In this document: piece after piece, positions 1-7,967 of the stretch
How positions within the stretch are numbered: the first letter of the stretch is position 1
Layout: every line of letters begins with the position of its first letter
Origin: JAULZV01 sp964401885
GTDB taxonomy: Bacteria > Patescibacteriota > Minisyncoccia > Phycocordibacterales > JAACPR01
Assembly (NCBI GenBank): GCA_964401885.1
Contig: CAYOAC010000005.1
Span: 1-40,401 of the forward strand
Length of the DNA: 40,401 nucleotides
Reading direction: 5' to 3'
Made by a program: the position numbers and the translations under genes
The notes under the pieces: generated by a model
Database searches by the model: none
Seen by the model: the letters and a program-made list of their open reading frames with translations, nothing else
What the model was told of the DNA's origin: nothing

Positions 1-100
1 ATATTTCCCGACTTTCCTTTGAAAAAATTAACAACATTTCTTTTTTTTTTTTAATAATAAGATTTTTGCTTTTCTCTGTTGAGAAATTAATTGTCAGATA
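1..100. other. Damaged or unresolved 5' region of leuS
   Basis: No reading frame is open through this stretch. It contains a long poly-T run (about 41-52) and several stops in the leuS frame. Short fragments resemble the expected LeuRS sequence in shifted frames, for example gaa-att-aat at 83-91 against the usual R-E-I-N motif. This could be sequence error at a contig edge, or real decay. Confidence 0.35.
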
Positions 101-2152
101 TTGTTTTTACAATTTTTTAAAAAAGGCTTAGTAAAATACGAAAAAACTCACGTTAATTGGTGTTCCTCTTGTAAAACTGTTTTAGCTAATGAACAACTTG
201 AAGGTGGTTTATGTGAAAGGTGCAACTCAGAAGTTGAACAAAAAGAAATGAAACAATGGAATATAGAAATTACAAAATATGCAGACAGACTTATTGATGA
301 CTTGGATGATTTAAAATGGCCTTCACATATTAAAGAAGCTCAAAAAAATTGGATAGGAAGAAGTTTTGGAACTTTTTTTACCTTTAATTTAAAGAATTCA
401 AATGAAAAAATAAAAGTATTCACAACTAGACCAGATACTTTTATGGGAGTGACTTATGTTGTTGTTGCTCCAGAACATGAATTAATTCAAAAATTAAAAA
501 CTCAAATTACCAATTGGAATGAAGTTGATTCATATATAAATCAAACAAATAAAAAAACAGATCTTGAAAGACAAACTAATAAAGAAAAAATAGGGGTAAA
601 ACTTGAAGGTATTACAGCTATTCATCCAGCTACAAACCAAGAAGTTCCGGTTTTTATTTCTGATTATGTAATTGCCTCATACGGAACCGGTTGTGTTATG
701 GCAGTACCAGCTCATGATGATAGAGATTTTGAGTTTGCACAAAAATATAATTTACCTATTAAACTTGTTATCCAACCAACAATCATTTCAAAAATTGGAA
801 AAAATTTGAAAGAAATGGATTATGATTATGAAATTGAAAAACTTAGAAAAGAATATAGTGATTGTAAAAAAGCTTATATAGAAACAATTGGAGAATTAAT
901 TAATTCAGAGGAATTTAACAAACTTCATGTAAAAGAAGCCCAAGAAGCAATAACTCAAAAATACGGAGAAAAAGCAACAACTTACAAACTAAAAGATTGG
1001 TCAGTATCCAGACAGAGATACTGGGGGTGTCCGATTCCTATGATTCATTGTGAAAAATGTGGTATTTTGCCTGTTCCAGAAGATCAATTACCTGTAGTGC
1101 TTCCTGATATGGAGAAAATTGAAATGAGAGACGATGGGAAGTCTCCACTTGCACACAATCACGATTGGATGAAAACTTCATGTCCAAACTGTAAGGGAGA
1201 AGCCCAAAGAGAAACTGATACTCTAGATACTTTTGTTGATTCAAGTTGGTATTACACAAGATATGGAGATAATAAAAACAACAAAGAATTTGCATCAGAA
1301 GATTCCTTAAAGAAATTTATGCCAATTGATTTTTATTCTGGTGGAAGTGAACACACAACAAGACATTTACTATATGCAAGATTTGTTTATAAAGTAATGT
1401 TTGATCTTGGTTTGGTCCATGAATCAGAACCTTTCTTAAAAAGAAATAACAGAGGAATAATATTAGGAACAGATGGAGATAAAATGAGTAAATCTAAAGG
1501 TAATATTATTGAGCCTGACAAGATTGTAGAAATGGTTGGATGTGATGCTGTACGCTCATATTTAGCCTTTATAGGACCATATGGGGAAGCGGGTAGTTAT
1601 CCTTGGGACCCAAATGGTGTTGTAGGAATCAGAAGATTCTTTGAAAGAGTTTTTAATTTGAAAGAAAAAATTTCTGAAGATGATTCTAAGGAATCTCTAG
1701 TTGCAATTAACACATTACTAGCTCAAATAGTAAATGATTTTGAACAACTTAAATTTAATACAGCATTATCCAAAATTATGATTTGTTTGAATTCATTAGA
1801 AAAAAATTCTTTTTCCAAAGAAACATTTCAAAAAATGCTTATCGTATTAGATAACTTTGCTCCTCATATCGCTCAAGAATTATGGTCACAAACATCTGGA
1901 GAAGGTTTCATTCATAATCAAAAATTTCCAGAGGTAGACACTTCAATTCTAGAAGATCAATTAATTAAAATTGCTGTTCAGGTTAATGGAAAAACCCGAA
2001 CAATTCTAGAGGTAAAGCCCGAATCCACTAAAGAAGATGTCTTAAAACAAGCAAAAGAATCTCCCGAAATAGCTAAATGGATAGGAGAAAAGGAAATTAT
2101 TAAGGAAATATTCATTCCTCAAAAATTAGTAAGTTTCGTGATTTCAGAATAG
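101..2152 (+). CDS. leuS: Leucyl-tRNA synthetase, N-terminal part missing
   Basis: Charges tRNA-Leu with leucine in the cytoplasm. Visible from the start: the zinc-ribbon-like pair CSSC (21-24) and CERC (38-41), the CP1 editing domain with GTGCVMAVPAHDDRDF (about 195-210), SRQRYWG (about 304-310), KMSKS (461-465) and the C-terminal anticodon-binding region. The HIGH-bearing first part of the Rossmann fold (usually the first 100 or more residues) is absent. The only usable start is a TTG at 101, which lies inside a conserved stretch (normally QWLFLQ), and homology seems to continue a few codons upstream (gaa att aat tgt cag) to an in-frame TGA at 80-82. I infer a truncated, frameshifted or contig-edge-damaged gene; an intact enzyme cannot be made from this sequence. 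Confidence 0.9.
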   Translation: MFLQFFKKGLVKYEKTHVNWCSSCKTVLANEQLEGGLCERCNSEVEQKEMKQWNIEITKYADRLIDDLDDLKWPSHIKEAQKNWIGRSFGTFFTFNLKNSNEKIKVFTTRPDTFMGVTYVVVAPEHELIQKLKTQITNWNEVDSYINQTNKKTDLERQTNKEKIGVKLEGITAIHPATNQEVPVFISDYVIASYGTGCVMAVPAHDDRDFEFAQKYNLPIKLVIQPTIISKIGKNLKEMDYDYEIEKLRKEYSDCKKAYIETIGELINSEEFNKLHVKEAQEAITQKYGEKATTYKLKDWSVSRQRYWGCPIPMIHCEKCGILPVPEDQLPVVLPDMEKIEMRDDGKSPLAHNHDWMKTSCPNCKGEAQRETDTLDTFVDSSWYYTRYGDNKNNKEFASEDSLKKFMPIDFYSGGSEHTTRHLLYARFVYKVMFDLGLVHESEPFLKRNNRGIILGTDGDKMSKSKGNIIEPDKIVEMVGCDAVRSYLAFIGPYGEAGSYPWDPNGVVGIRRFFERVFNLKEKISEDDSKESLVAINTLLAQIVNDFEQLKFNTALSKIMICLNSLEKNSFSKETFQKMLIVLDNFAPHIAQELWSQTSGEGFIHNQKFPEVDTSILEDQLIKIAVQVNGKTRTILEVKPESTKEDVLKQAKESPEIAKWIGEKEIIKEIFIPQKLVSFVISE

Positions 2153-2272
2153 TCAAAAGTAGCCTTGTTCTTAAATGTGCATAAAACATTTGACATATTC
2201 TATAATTATGATAATTTGAGTAAATGACATTCGTGTATTTTTACTAAAATATGCTTAAATTATTAATAAAGT

Positions 2273-3301
2273 ATGATTAAATTATCATTTCAACCAAAAC
2301 AAATAACCAAAAAATTGGTAAAGATTTTACCACAACGATCTCAAGACGTTATTACAAAACGTTACGGTATTGGTATGTCTTCGGATCACCTTACTCTAGA
2401 AGCAATAGGAAAAGAGTATGGCATTACTCGAGAAAGAGTTAGACAAATTGAAGAGAATTCTCTTTCTTCAATTAGAAAATCAGAAGAATTCAAAAAAACT
2501 CAAGAAATCTTTACTGAATTACATAACCTTATTATAGAACTTGGTGTAATGCTTTCAGAAAATGAATTGCTAGATCATTTATCTAAAAATGAAAGTGTTA
2601 GAAACCACATACACTTTATACTTGTTTTGGGAAATGAATTTAAAAAATCAAAAGAAGACGATCATTTTAAACATCGATGGAATGTTGATCCTTTAATAGC
2701 TGAAAAAATTGAAAATGCTATTAAAAATCTATACAAAGAATTAACAAAAGATGCTCTTATTTCTGATTCAGAAATAACTGTTTCACTTCTAAAATATCTT
2801 GAAACAATAGATCCTAAATTAAAAAATGAAGAAATCATCAGACGATGGTTGAACATTTCAAAAAAGATAGGACGAAATCCGCTAGGAGAATGGGGTAGAT
2901 CAGAATCTCCAAATATAAACGTTAAAGGAATTAGAGATTACGCTTTTCTAGTTATTAGAAGACATGGTTCTCCAATACATTTTAGAGAAGTTGCAGAACA
3001 AATCAATAAAATGTTTGATAAAAAAGCACATATTGCAACTTGCCATAACGAATTAATTAAGGATTCCAGATTTGTACTTGTTGGAAGAGGATTATACGCT
3101 CTAACTGAATGGGGATATGCCTCAGGTGTTGTTCGAGATGTTATCAAAAACATAATTCAAAAACATGGACCTCTTACAAAAGAAGACATTATTTCAAAAG
3201 TCTTAAAAGAAAGATATGTAAAAGAAAACACTATTCTAGTTAATTTACAAAATCAAAAATATTTCAAAAAAGATAAACAAGGAAAATACTCAGCTGTATA
3301 A
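2273..3301 (+). CDS. Sigma-region-4 / HARE-HTH fusion protein
   Basis: A probable DNA-binding transcription regulator of 342 residues. The N-terminus (about 10-70) resembles sigma-70 region 4, the part that reads the -35 element, with a recognition-helix motif YGITRERVRQIE. Sigma region 2, which melts DNA, is absent, so it is not a full sigma factor. The C-terminus (about 220-285) matches the HARE-HTH fold also found in the RNA polymerase delta subunit (AFLVIRRHGSPIHFREVA and GRGLYALTEWGY), followed by a second winged-helix-like segment. Proteins of this type occur in Patescibacteria genomes. The gene stands alone after leuS, with no clear Shine-Dalgarno. Role inferred: promoter recognition or modulation of RNA polymerase; target genes cannot be read from the sequence. 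Confidence 0.75.
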   Translation: MIKLSFQPKQITKKLVKILPQRSQDVITKRYGIGMSSDHLTLEAIGKEYGITRERVRQIEENSLSSIRKSEEFKKTQEIFTELHNLIIELGVMLSENELLDHLSKNESVRNHIHFILVLGNEFKKSKEDDHFKHRWNVDPLIAEKIENAIKNLYKELTKDALISDSEITVSLLKYLETIDPKLKNEEIIRRWLNISKKIGRNPLGEWGRSESPNINVKGIRDYAFLVIRRHGSPIHFREVAEQINKMFDKKAHIATCHNELIKDSRFVLVGRGLYALTEWGYASGVVRDVIKNIIQKHGPLTKEDIISKVLKERYVKENTILVNLQNQKYFKKDKQGKYSAV

Positions 3302-3327
3302 CCTGCTTTAATTTATTTTTTTTATGT

Positions 3328-3333
3328 TAAAAT
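3328..3333 (+). promoter_or_regulatory. -10 box, predicted leaderless start
   Basis: TAAAAT ends 7 nt before the ATG at 3341, so the transcript should begin at or next to the start codon. No convincing -35 is seen. Confidence 0.5.
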
Positions 3334-3340
3334 ACTTGCA

Positions 3341-4600
3341 ATGAATGCAAGTATTTTAAATTTATTTATTAACTCATTAGACTATATATTTTTCTTGGTA
3401 CCGATAGTTATACCTGTAATGCTTGTATTTCTATTTTTCCATACATATGTAGGATATACTCGTCAAAAATATTTAAATTCAATTCAATGGGTTTTAATTG
3501 AAATTATTCCTTCTTCAGATATTGTAAAATCTCCAGCTGCAATGGAATTGTTTTTGTTGTCCCTTTATCAAACTGGGGGTGAATCAACATGGATCGATAG
3601 ATGGATGAACGGAAAAGTTAGAACATGGTTTTCATTGGAACTTGTTTCTCTTGGTGGAAAAGTTCATTTCTATATTTGGGTTGACGCAAAATTAAGAAAA
3701 CTAATTGAATCTCAAGCCTATGCTCAATATCCAGGAATAGAGATTAGAGAGGCTCAAGACTATGCTGCTAAGTTTAATACAAAAGATTACACAGTTATGA
3801 CTGCTGAATTAAAATTGGCTAAAGCAGATCCTTATCCAATTAAAACTTATATAGACTATCAATTAGACAAAGAACAAGAAGAAGAATTCAAGATAGATCC
3901 CATGACACCTGTCTTGGAATTTTTCAACATAATACCTCCTGATAATTATGCATGTATTCAAATATTAGTTAGAGCACACAAAGGTGAAGATCCTGATCCT
4001 AAAAAACTATTTCCTAGTTTTTCAAAAAAAGTAGATAACTGGAAAGCAACAGCAAAATCAGAAATTGAAAAAATAAAAAAAGAATCTTTTATAGAGATTG
4101 AAGAAGGTGACATAAAAAAGAAACAAAATATCCAAACAGAAAGTCAAAAACGTATGATATCCGCATTAGATAGAAGTGTTACAAAATATGCTTTTGATAC
4201 AGGAATTAGATTGTTGTATATCGGCAAAAAAGAATCCTTTGTAAACAATTTTGGTCCATTAAATGGTACTTTTAAACAATACAATTCGGACGAATTAAAT
4301 GGTTTTAAAACTAGAACAGGAAACAGTACTGATTATCCTTGGCAAGATCTTTTTGGAAACAGAATGAAGGCTGTGACAGAAGAAATGCTAGAAGCGTATC
4401 AATTACGAGATTATTTCTGGAGACCAGAACGCGTTCCTACTATGTGGTTTTTTACACAAAGTAAACCTCGACCTTTCTTCGTTCTAAACACTGAAGAATT
4501 AGCAACAATTTATCACTTCCCAGGTATGGTTGCACAATCACCATCTCTTCATCGAGTTGATTCTAAAAAAGTTACAGCACCAGATAATCTTCCTATATAA
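3341..4600 (+). CDS. Membrane-anchored protein of unknown function
   Basis: A 419-residue protein with one strong N-terminal membrane segment (about 14-34) followed by a large soluble domain. The region after the membrane segment is conserved-looking, with IQWVLIEI, SPAAMELFLLSLYQTGG, WFSLELVSLGG and YAQYPGIEI. I recall similar proteins in Patescibacteria, sometimes next to type IV secretion-like ATPases, but no such partner is present here, and I cannot assign a function. Its stop codon overlaps the start of mltG by one base (TAATG), so the two genes are probably translationally coupled, which hints at a cell-envelope role. No catalytic motif is recognised. Confidence 0.7.
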   Translation: MNASILNLFINSLDYIFFLVPIVIPVMLVFLFFHTYVGYTRQKYLNSIQWVLIEIIPSSDIVKSPAAMELFLLSLYQTGGESTWIDRWMNGKVRTWFSLELVSLGGKVHFYIWVDAKLRKLIESQAYAQYPGIEIREAQDYAAKFNTKDYTVMTAELKLAKADPYPIKTYIDYQLDKEQEEEFKIDPMTPVLEFFNIIPPDNYACIQILVRAHKGEDPDPKKLFPSFSKKVDNWKATAKSEIEKIKKESFIEIEEGDIKKKQNIQTESQKRMISALDRSVTKYAFDTGIRLLYIGKKESFVNNFGPLNGTFKQYNSDELNGFKTRTGNSTDYPWQDLFGNRMKAVTEEMLEAYQLRDYFWRPERVPTMWFFTQSKPRPFFVLNTEELATIYHFPGMVAQSPSLHRVDSKKVTAPDNLPI

Positions 4601-5550
4601 TGTTACATCCGATTTTAAAAAAAATATTTATATCAATATCCATTTTTTCTTTTGCTTGGATTGTTTTAACTTCAGCACCACTTAACTTTAAAAAAGAAAC
4701 TTTGGTTACAATATCAAAGGGGGACAACATAAAAATAATTGCTCAAAAATTAAAACAAAACAATATAATACAATCAGAATTTTTCTTTACTAATGCAGTT
4801 ATATTATTAAAACTAGATAACAAAATTGTTGCTGGAGACTATTCATTTAAAAATAATTATGATTTAAATGTTTTTAATGTTTTGCAAAGAATTTCTACTG
4901 GAGACTATGATATTCAAGTTAAAAAAATTACTATTATAGAGGGTTTGACCGTAAAAGAAATGGCTAAATTATACTCTGAAGAATTCTACAATATTTCCGA
5001 AACAGATTTTATAGAAAAAGCTACAAAGTATGAGGGTTATTTATTTCCTGATACATATTATTTCATAGAGAACGTTTCTTCTGAAGAGGTTATATCAAAA
5101 ATGAGAACAACTTTTGATGAAAAAATAGCAGATCAAAAAGATATATTCAATTCCAAAAAATCCCTAAAGGATATTATCATAATGGCCTCTATTATAGAAA
5201 AAGAAGCAACATCAGATTCTATGGAAAAAGTAGCCGATATTCTTTGGCATAGAATAGAAATAAACATGCCACTTCAAGTTGATGCAAGTTTTGTTTATGA
5301 AAGAAATAAACATACTTTTGAACTTTCCCTTGCAGATTTAAAACTAGACTCACCTTACAATACCTACATTAGATATGGATTAACACCTACACCGATATCA
5401 AACCCTGGTATTCAAGCAATTAGAGCAGCAGCTTTTCCCAACCCAACCAAAAATCTTTATTTTTTGACAGGGTATGATGGTGAGATGTATTATGCTCAGA
5501 CACTAAAAGAACACGATGAAAACAGAAAGAAATATCTTAAAGAAAAATAA
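4600..5550 (+). CDS. mltG: Endolytic murein transglycosylase MltG
   Basis: A YceG/MltG-family enzyme that cuts nascent glycan strands at the cytoplasmic membrane and so sets strand length. The 316-residue protein has an N-terminal membrane anchor (about 8-26), a LysM-like segment (about 35-105) and the catalytic domain. The domain has the family motif MASIIEKEA with its conserved glutamate, then LQVDASF, SPYNTYIRYGLTPTPISNPG and a typical NPTKNLYFL ending. It overlaps the upstream membrane-protein gene by one base, and its 3' end overlaps mnmA by 35 nt, giving a tight three-gene unit. The cell-wall genes further on (mraY, ftsW, murG) belong to the same pathway. Confidence 0.92.
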   Translation: MLHPILKKIFISISIFSFAWIVLTSAPLNFKKETLVTISKGDNIKIIAQKLKQNNIIQSEFFFTNAVILLKLDNKIVAGDYSFKNNYDLNVFNVLQRISTGDYDIQVKKITIIEGLTVKEMAKLYSEEFYNISETDFIEKATKYEGYLFPDTYYFIENVSSEEVISKMRTTFDEKIADQKDIFNSKKSLKDIIIMASIIEKEATSDSMEKVADILWHRIEINMPLQVDASFVYERNKHTFELSLADLKLDSPYNTYIRYGLTPTPISNPGIQAIRAAAFPNPTKNLYFLTGYDGEMYYAQTLKEHDENRKKYLKEK

Positions 5551-6595
5551 AAAAGTTCTTGTCGGCATCTCTGGGGGTGTTGACTCTTCTGTTGCTGCCT
5601 TATTGCTAAAAAAAGAAGGATATAAAGTTGAAGGTGTCTTTGCAAAAGTATGGCAACCAGATTTTGTTGAGTGTACATGGAGAGATGAAATGAAAGATGC
5701 CATGAGGGTGTGTGCAAAATTGGAAATCCCTTTTCATTTTTTGAATCTTGAAAATGAATACAAAGAAAATGTTGCAGATTATATGATAAAAGAATATCAA
5801 GAAGGAAGAACTCCCAATCCTGATGTTATGTGCAATACCCACATTAAATTTGGTCATATTTATGATTTTGCAATGAAAAATGGATTTGATTATGTTGCAA
5901 CCGGACACTATACTCAGAATAAAGATTCTCAATTATTTAGAGGCTTAGATACAAACAAAGATCAGAGCTATTTTTTATGGAATGTTAAAACAGAAAGATT
6001 TAAGCACATTCTTTTCCCAATAGGCCATTTAAAAAAAGAAACTGTCAGAGAAATAGCTTTAAAGAATAATTTGTTTACATCTGAAAAAAAAGATAGCCAA
6101 GGCCTTTGTTTTATAGGGCCTGTAGATATGAAATCTTTTTTAAAGAAATTAATAATAACAAAACCTGGAGATGTTTATAATATCAATGGTGAAGTCATAG
6201 GTTCACATGAAGGAGTCGAACTTTATACAATAGGGGAAAGACATGGTTTTGTTATAGATCCTAAATATAAAAATCCAAATGACAAACCTTTCTTTGTGAT
6301 TAATAAAGACATAGAAAAAAACAGGCTTATTGTTGATACAAAGTCTCTCTTAATTAAAGAAGTTACTATTTCTAATTTACTATTCCACACACCAACTCAA
6401 AATTCACAAATAGAAGTTCAATTTAGATATAGACAAAAACCTTTTATTGGAGAACTAGTTTTTGAAGAAAAGATATGCAAGATAAAATTCAAAGAAATAT
6501 ATCCAAATTTTGTTGCGCTTGGACAATCTGCTGTTATCTATAAAGGAAATCACTGTATTGGAGGAGGAATAGTGCAAAGAATATCAGATCTATAA
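5516..6595 (+). CDS. mnmA: tRNA-specific 2-thiouridylase MnmA
   Basis: Adds sulfur to U34 of the Lys, Glu and Gln tRNAs, using ATP to activate the uridine and an enzyme persulfide as sulfur donor. The ATP-binding PP-loop SGGVDSS lies at 19-25. The catalytic cysteine pair is present, C106 in the PDVMCN motif and C198 in GLCFIG, and GHYTQ is also visible. Its 359 residues are a normal length. The start must be the ATG at 5516, inside mltG, because no other start lies before the PP-loop; this gives a 35-nt overlap and a 12-residue lysine-rich extension. Confidence 0.95.
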   Translation: MKTERNILKKNKKVLVGISGGVDSSVAALLLKKEGYKVEGVFAKVWQPDFVECTWRDEMKDAMRVCAKLEIPFHFLNLENEYKENVADYMIKEYQEGRTPNPDVMCNTHIKFGHIYDFAMKNGFDYVATGHYTQNKDSQLFRGLDTNKDQSYFLWNVKTERFKHILFPIGHLKKETVREIALKNNLFTSEKKDSQGLCFIGPVDMKSFLKKLIITKPGDVYNINGEVIGSHEGVELYTIGERHGFVIDPKYKNPNDKPFFVINKDIEKNRLIVDTKSLLIKEVTISNLLFHTPTQNSQIEVQFRYRQKPFIGELVFEEKICKIKFKEIYPNFVALGQSAVIYKGNHCIGGGIVQRISDL

Positions 6596-6625
6596 TTAGA
6601 CTGGTAATCATTTTTTTTCATATGC

Positions 6626-6631
6626 TATAAT
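6626..6631 (+). promoter_or_regulatory. Extended -10 box, predicted leaderless start
   Basis: TGC-TATAAT ends 6 nt before the ATG at 6638, so the first transcribed base should fall on the start codon. Confidence 0.7.
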
Positions 6632-6637
6632 ATTCAT

Positions 6638-7096
6638 ATGAAAAAAACATTTTTTATAGTTGTAGGATTTTTAATAATACTTTCCATAATAATATATAGT
6701 TACGAATTTATTGTAAAAAAACCAGACATAACTGCACCGACGATAGATCAAGTTGATGAAGTTTTTTTACCAATGATAGAGGTAAAAGAACAACAAAAAG
6801 ATTCGACATACACATTTGTAGGAGATATTCCTGTTCCAACTCCATGTCATGAAATTAAATCAAAGGTAAATAAAATCCTTGAAAAAGAATACCAAATTGA
6901 AATATTGGTTATTCCTCCAAAGCCAGGGGTAATGTGTGCACAAGTTGAAACTCAAAAAACTTTCAAAGTTTCATTCCAGGCGCAACCAGATATTAACATC
7001 ACAGCTATGGTGAGTGGTATCAAATATGAATTAAATCGTTTTTTGCTATCAAATGAAGAAAACATTGATACATTCAAATTAGAAATTAAAGGTTAA
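6638..7096 (+). CDS. Membrane-anchored small protein, unknown
   Basis: A 152-residue protein with an N-terminal signal anchor (about 4-22) and an exported domain. The domain carries the pair TPCHEI and GVMCAQV, whose two cysteines (one in each) could form a disulfide, followed by an alternating beta-rich stretch. I recall this TPCHE...CAQV layout from exported proteins of Patescibacteria, but I know of no function. It is read from its own leaderless promoter and is followed after 3 nt by the ATP-cone nuclease gene, so the two probably share a transcript. Confidence 0.65.
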   Translation: MKKTFFIVVGFLIILSIIIYSYEFIVKKPDITAPTIDQVDEVFLPMIEVKEQQKDSTYTFVGDIPVPTPCHEIKSKVNKILEKEYQIEILVIPPKPGVMCAQVETQKTFKVSFQAQPDINITAMVSGIKYELNRFLLSNEENIDTFKLEIKG

Positions 7097-7099
7097 AAT

Positions 7100-7945
7100 A
7101 TGTCCGACATTTATATTGTTAAAAGTAATGGTGAAGAAGAAGTATTTGATGAAAACAAGTTAATAAGATCCCTCATAAAATCACAAGCAACAGAGGCTGA
7201 AATTAACCAAACCGTTTCTTATGTAAAATCAAAGATTAAAAAAAATATGACCACTAGTGATATCTATGCTTTGGCTTACAAAAATTTAAATTCTCATAAA
7301 AAAAGAAATCCCAATGCAATAAGATACTCTCTAAAAAAATCAGTTATGGAATTAGGTCCGACAGGATTTCCATTTGAAAAATTCATAAGTAAAATTTTTC
7401 ATGCTATGGGTTATACATGCAAAACAGGTATTATGGTGCAGGGTAATTGCATTGAACATGAAATTGATATTTTTGCATACGATGAAAAAGATGTTATTTG
7501 TATGGAAGCCAAATTTCACAATGAACCTCATTTAAAATCAGATACAAAAGTAGCCCTATATGTAAAAGCACGTTTCGATGACCTTATTGGTCAAAAAGTT
7601 CAAATAGGGGAAGATTATAGACATATTACAAAAGGTATTCTTATAACTAATACTAATTTTACAGATACAGCTCATAATTATGCTTCTTGTGTTGGGACAT
7701 TTGAAGTTATCAGTTGGAATAGGCCTCATGATAAAAACCTCATGCATTATATAGAAACCTATAATTTATATCCTGTAAGTGTTATACCTGAAATTTCTCA
7801 AAAAGAAATTGATCTATTAGTAAATAGAGAGATACTTACTTGTTCTGACTTAAAAAACAATCCTCAAGTAATGGATGAGATAGGGATGAGAAAATCTAAA
7901 CAAGAAGTAATTCTCGACACAATAAGTCAGGTTTGCAATTGTTAA
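7100..7945 (+). CDS. ATP-cone fused to PD-(D/E)XK nuclease domain
   Basis: A 281-residue protein in two parts. Residues about 1-90 match the ATP-cone, the nucleotide-sensing domain of NrdR and ribonucleotide reductase (IVKSNGEEEVFDENKLIRSL near the start). Residues about 95-215 look like a restriction-endonuclease-like Mrr-type core: an HEID motif with D123, then E136-A-K138, the D...ExK catalytic triad. A C-terminal helical tail (about 225-281) ends in CNC. Inference: a DNase whose activity is tuned by ATP or dATP. No methylase or specificity subunit is nearby, so a classical restriction-modification system is unlikely; repair or defence are both possible. It follows the preceding gene after 3 nt. 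Confidence 0.75.
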   Translation: MSDIYIVKSNGEEEVFDENKLIRSLIKSQATEAEINQTVSYVKSKIKKNMTTSDIYALAYKNLNSHKKRNPNAIRYSLKKSVMELGPTGFPFEKFISKIFHAMGYTCKTGIMVQGNCIEHEIDIFAYDEKDVICMEAKFHNEPHLKSDTKVALYVKARFDDLIGQKVQIGEDYRHITKGILITNTNFTDTAHNYASCVGTFEVISWNRPHDKNLMHYIETYNLYPVSVIPEISQKEIDLLVNREILTCSDLKNNPQVMDEIGMRKSKQEVILDTISQVCNC

Positions 7946-7960
7946 AAAATAAGCTACATT
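7933..7960 (+). promoter_or_regulatory. alaS promoter, predicted leaderless
   Basis: TTGCAA (7933-7938), a 16-nt spacer and TACATT (7955-7960), which ends 7 nt before the alaS ATG. The -35 lies within the end of the preceding gene. Confidence 0.5.
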
Positions 7961-7967
7961 TGATGTT

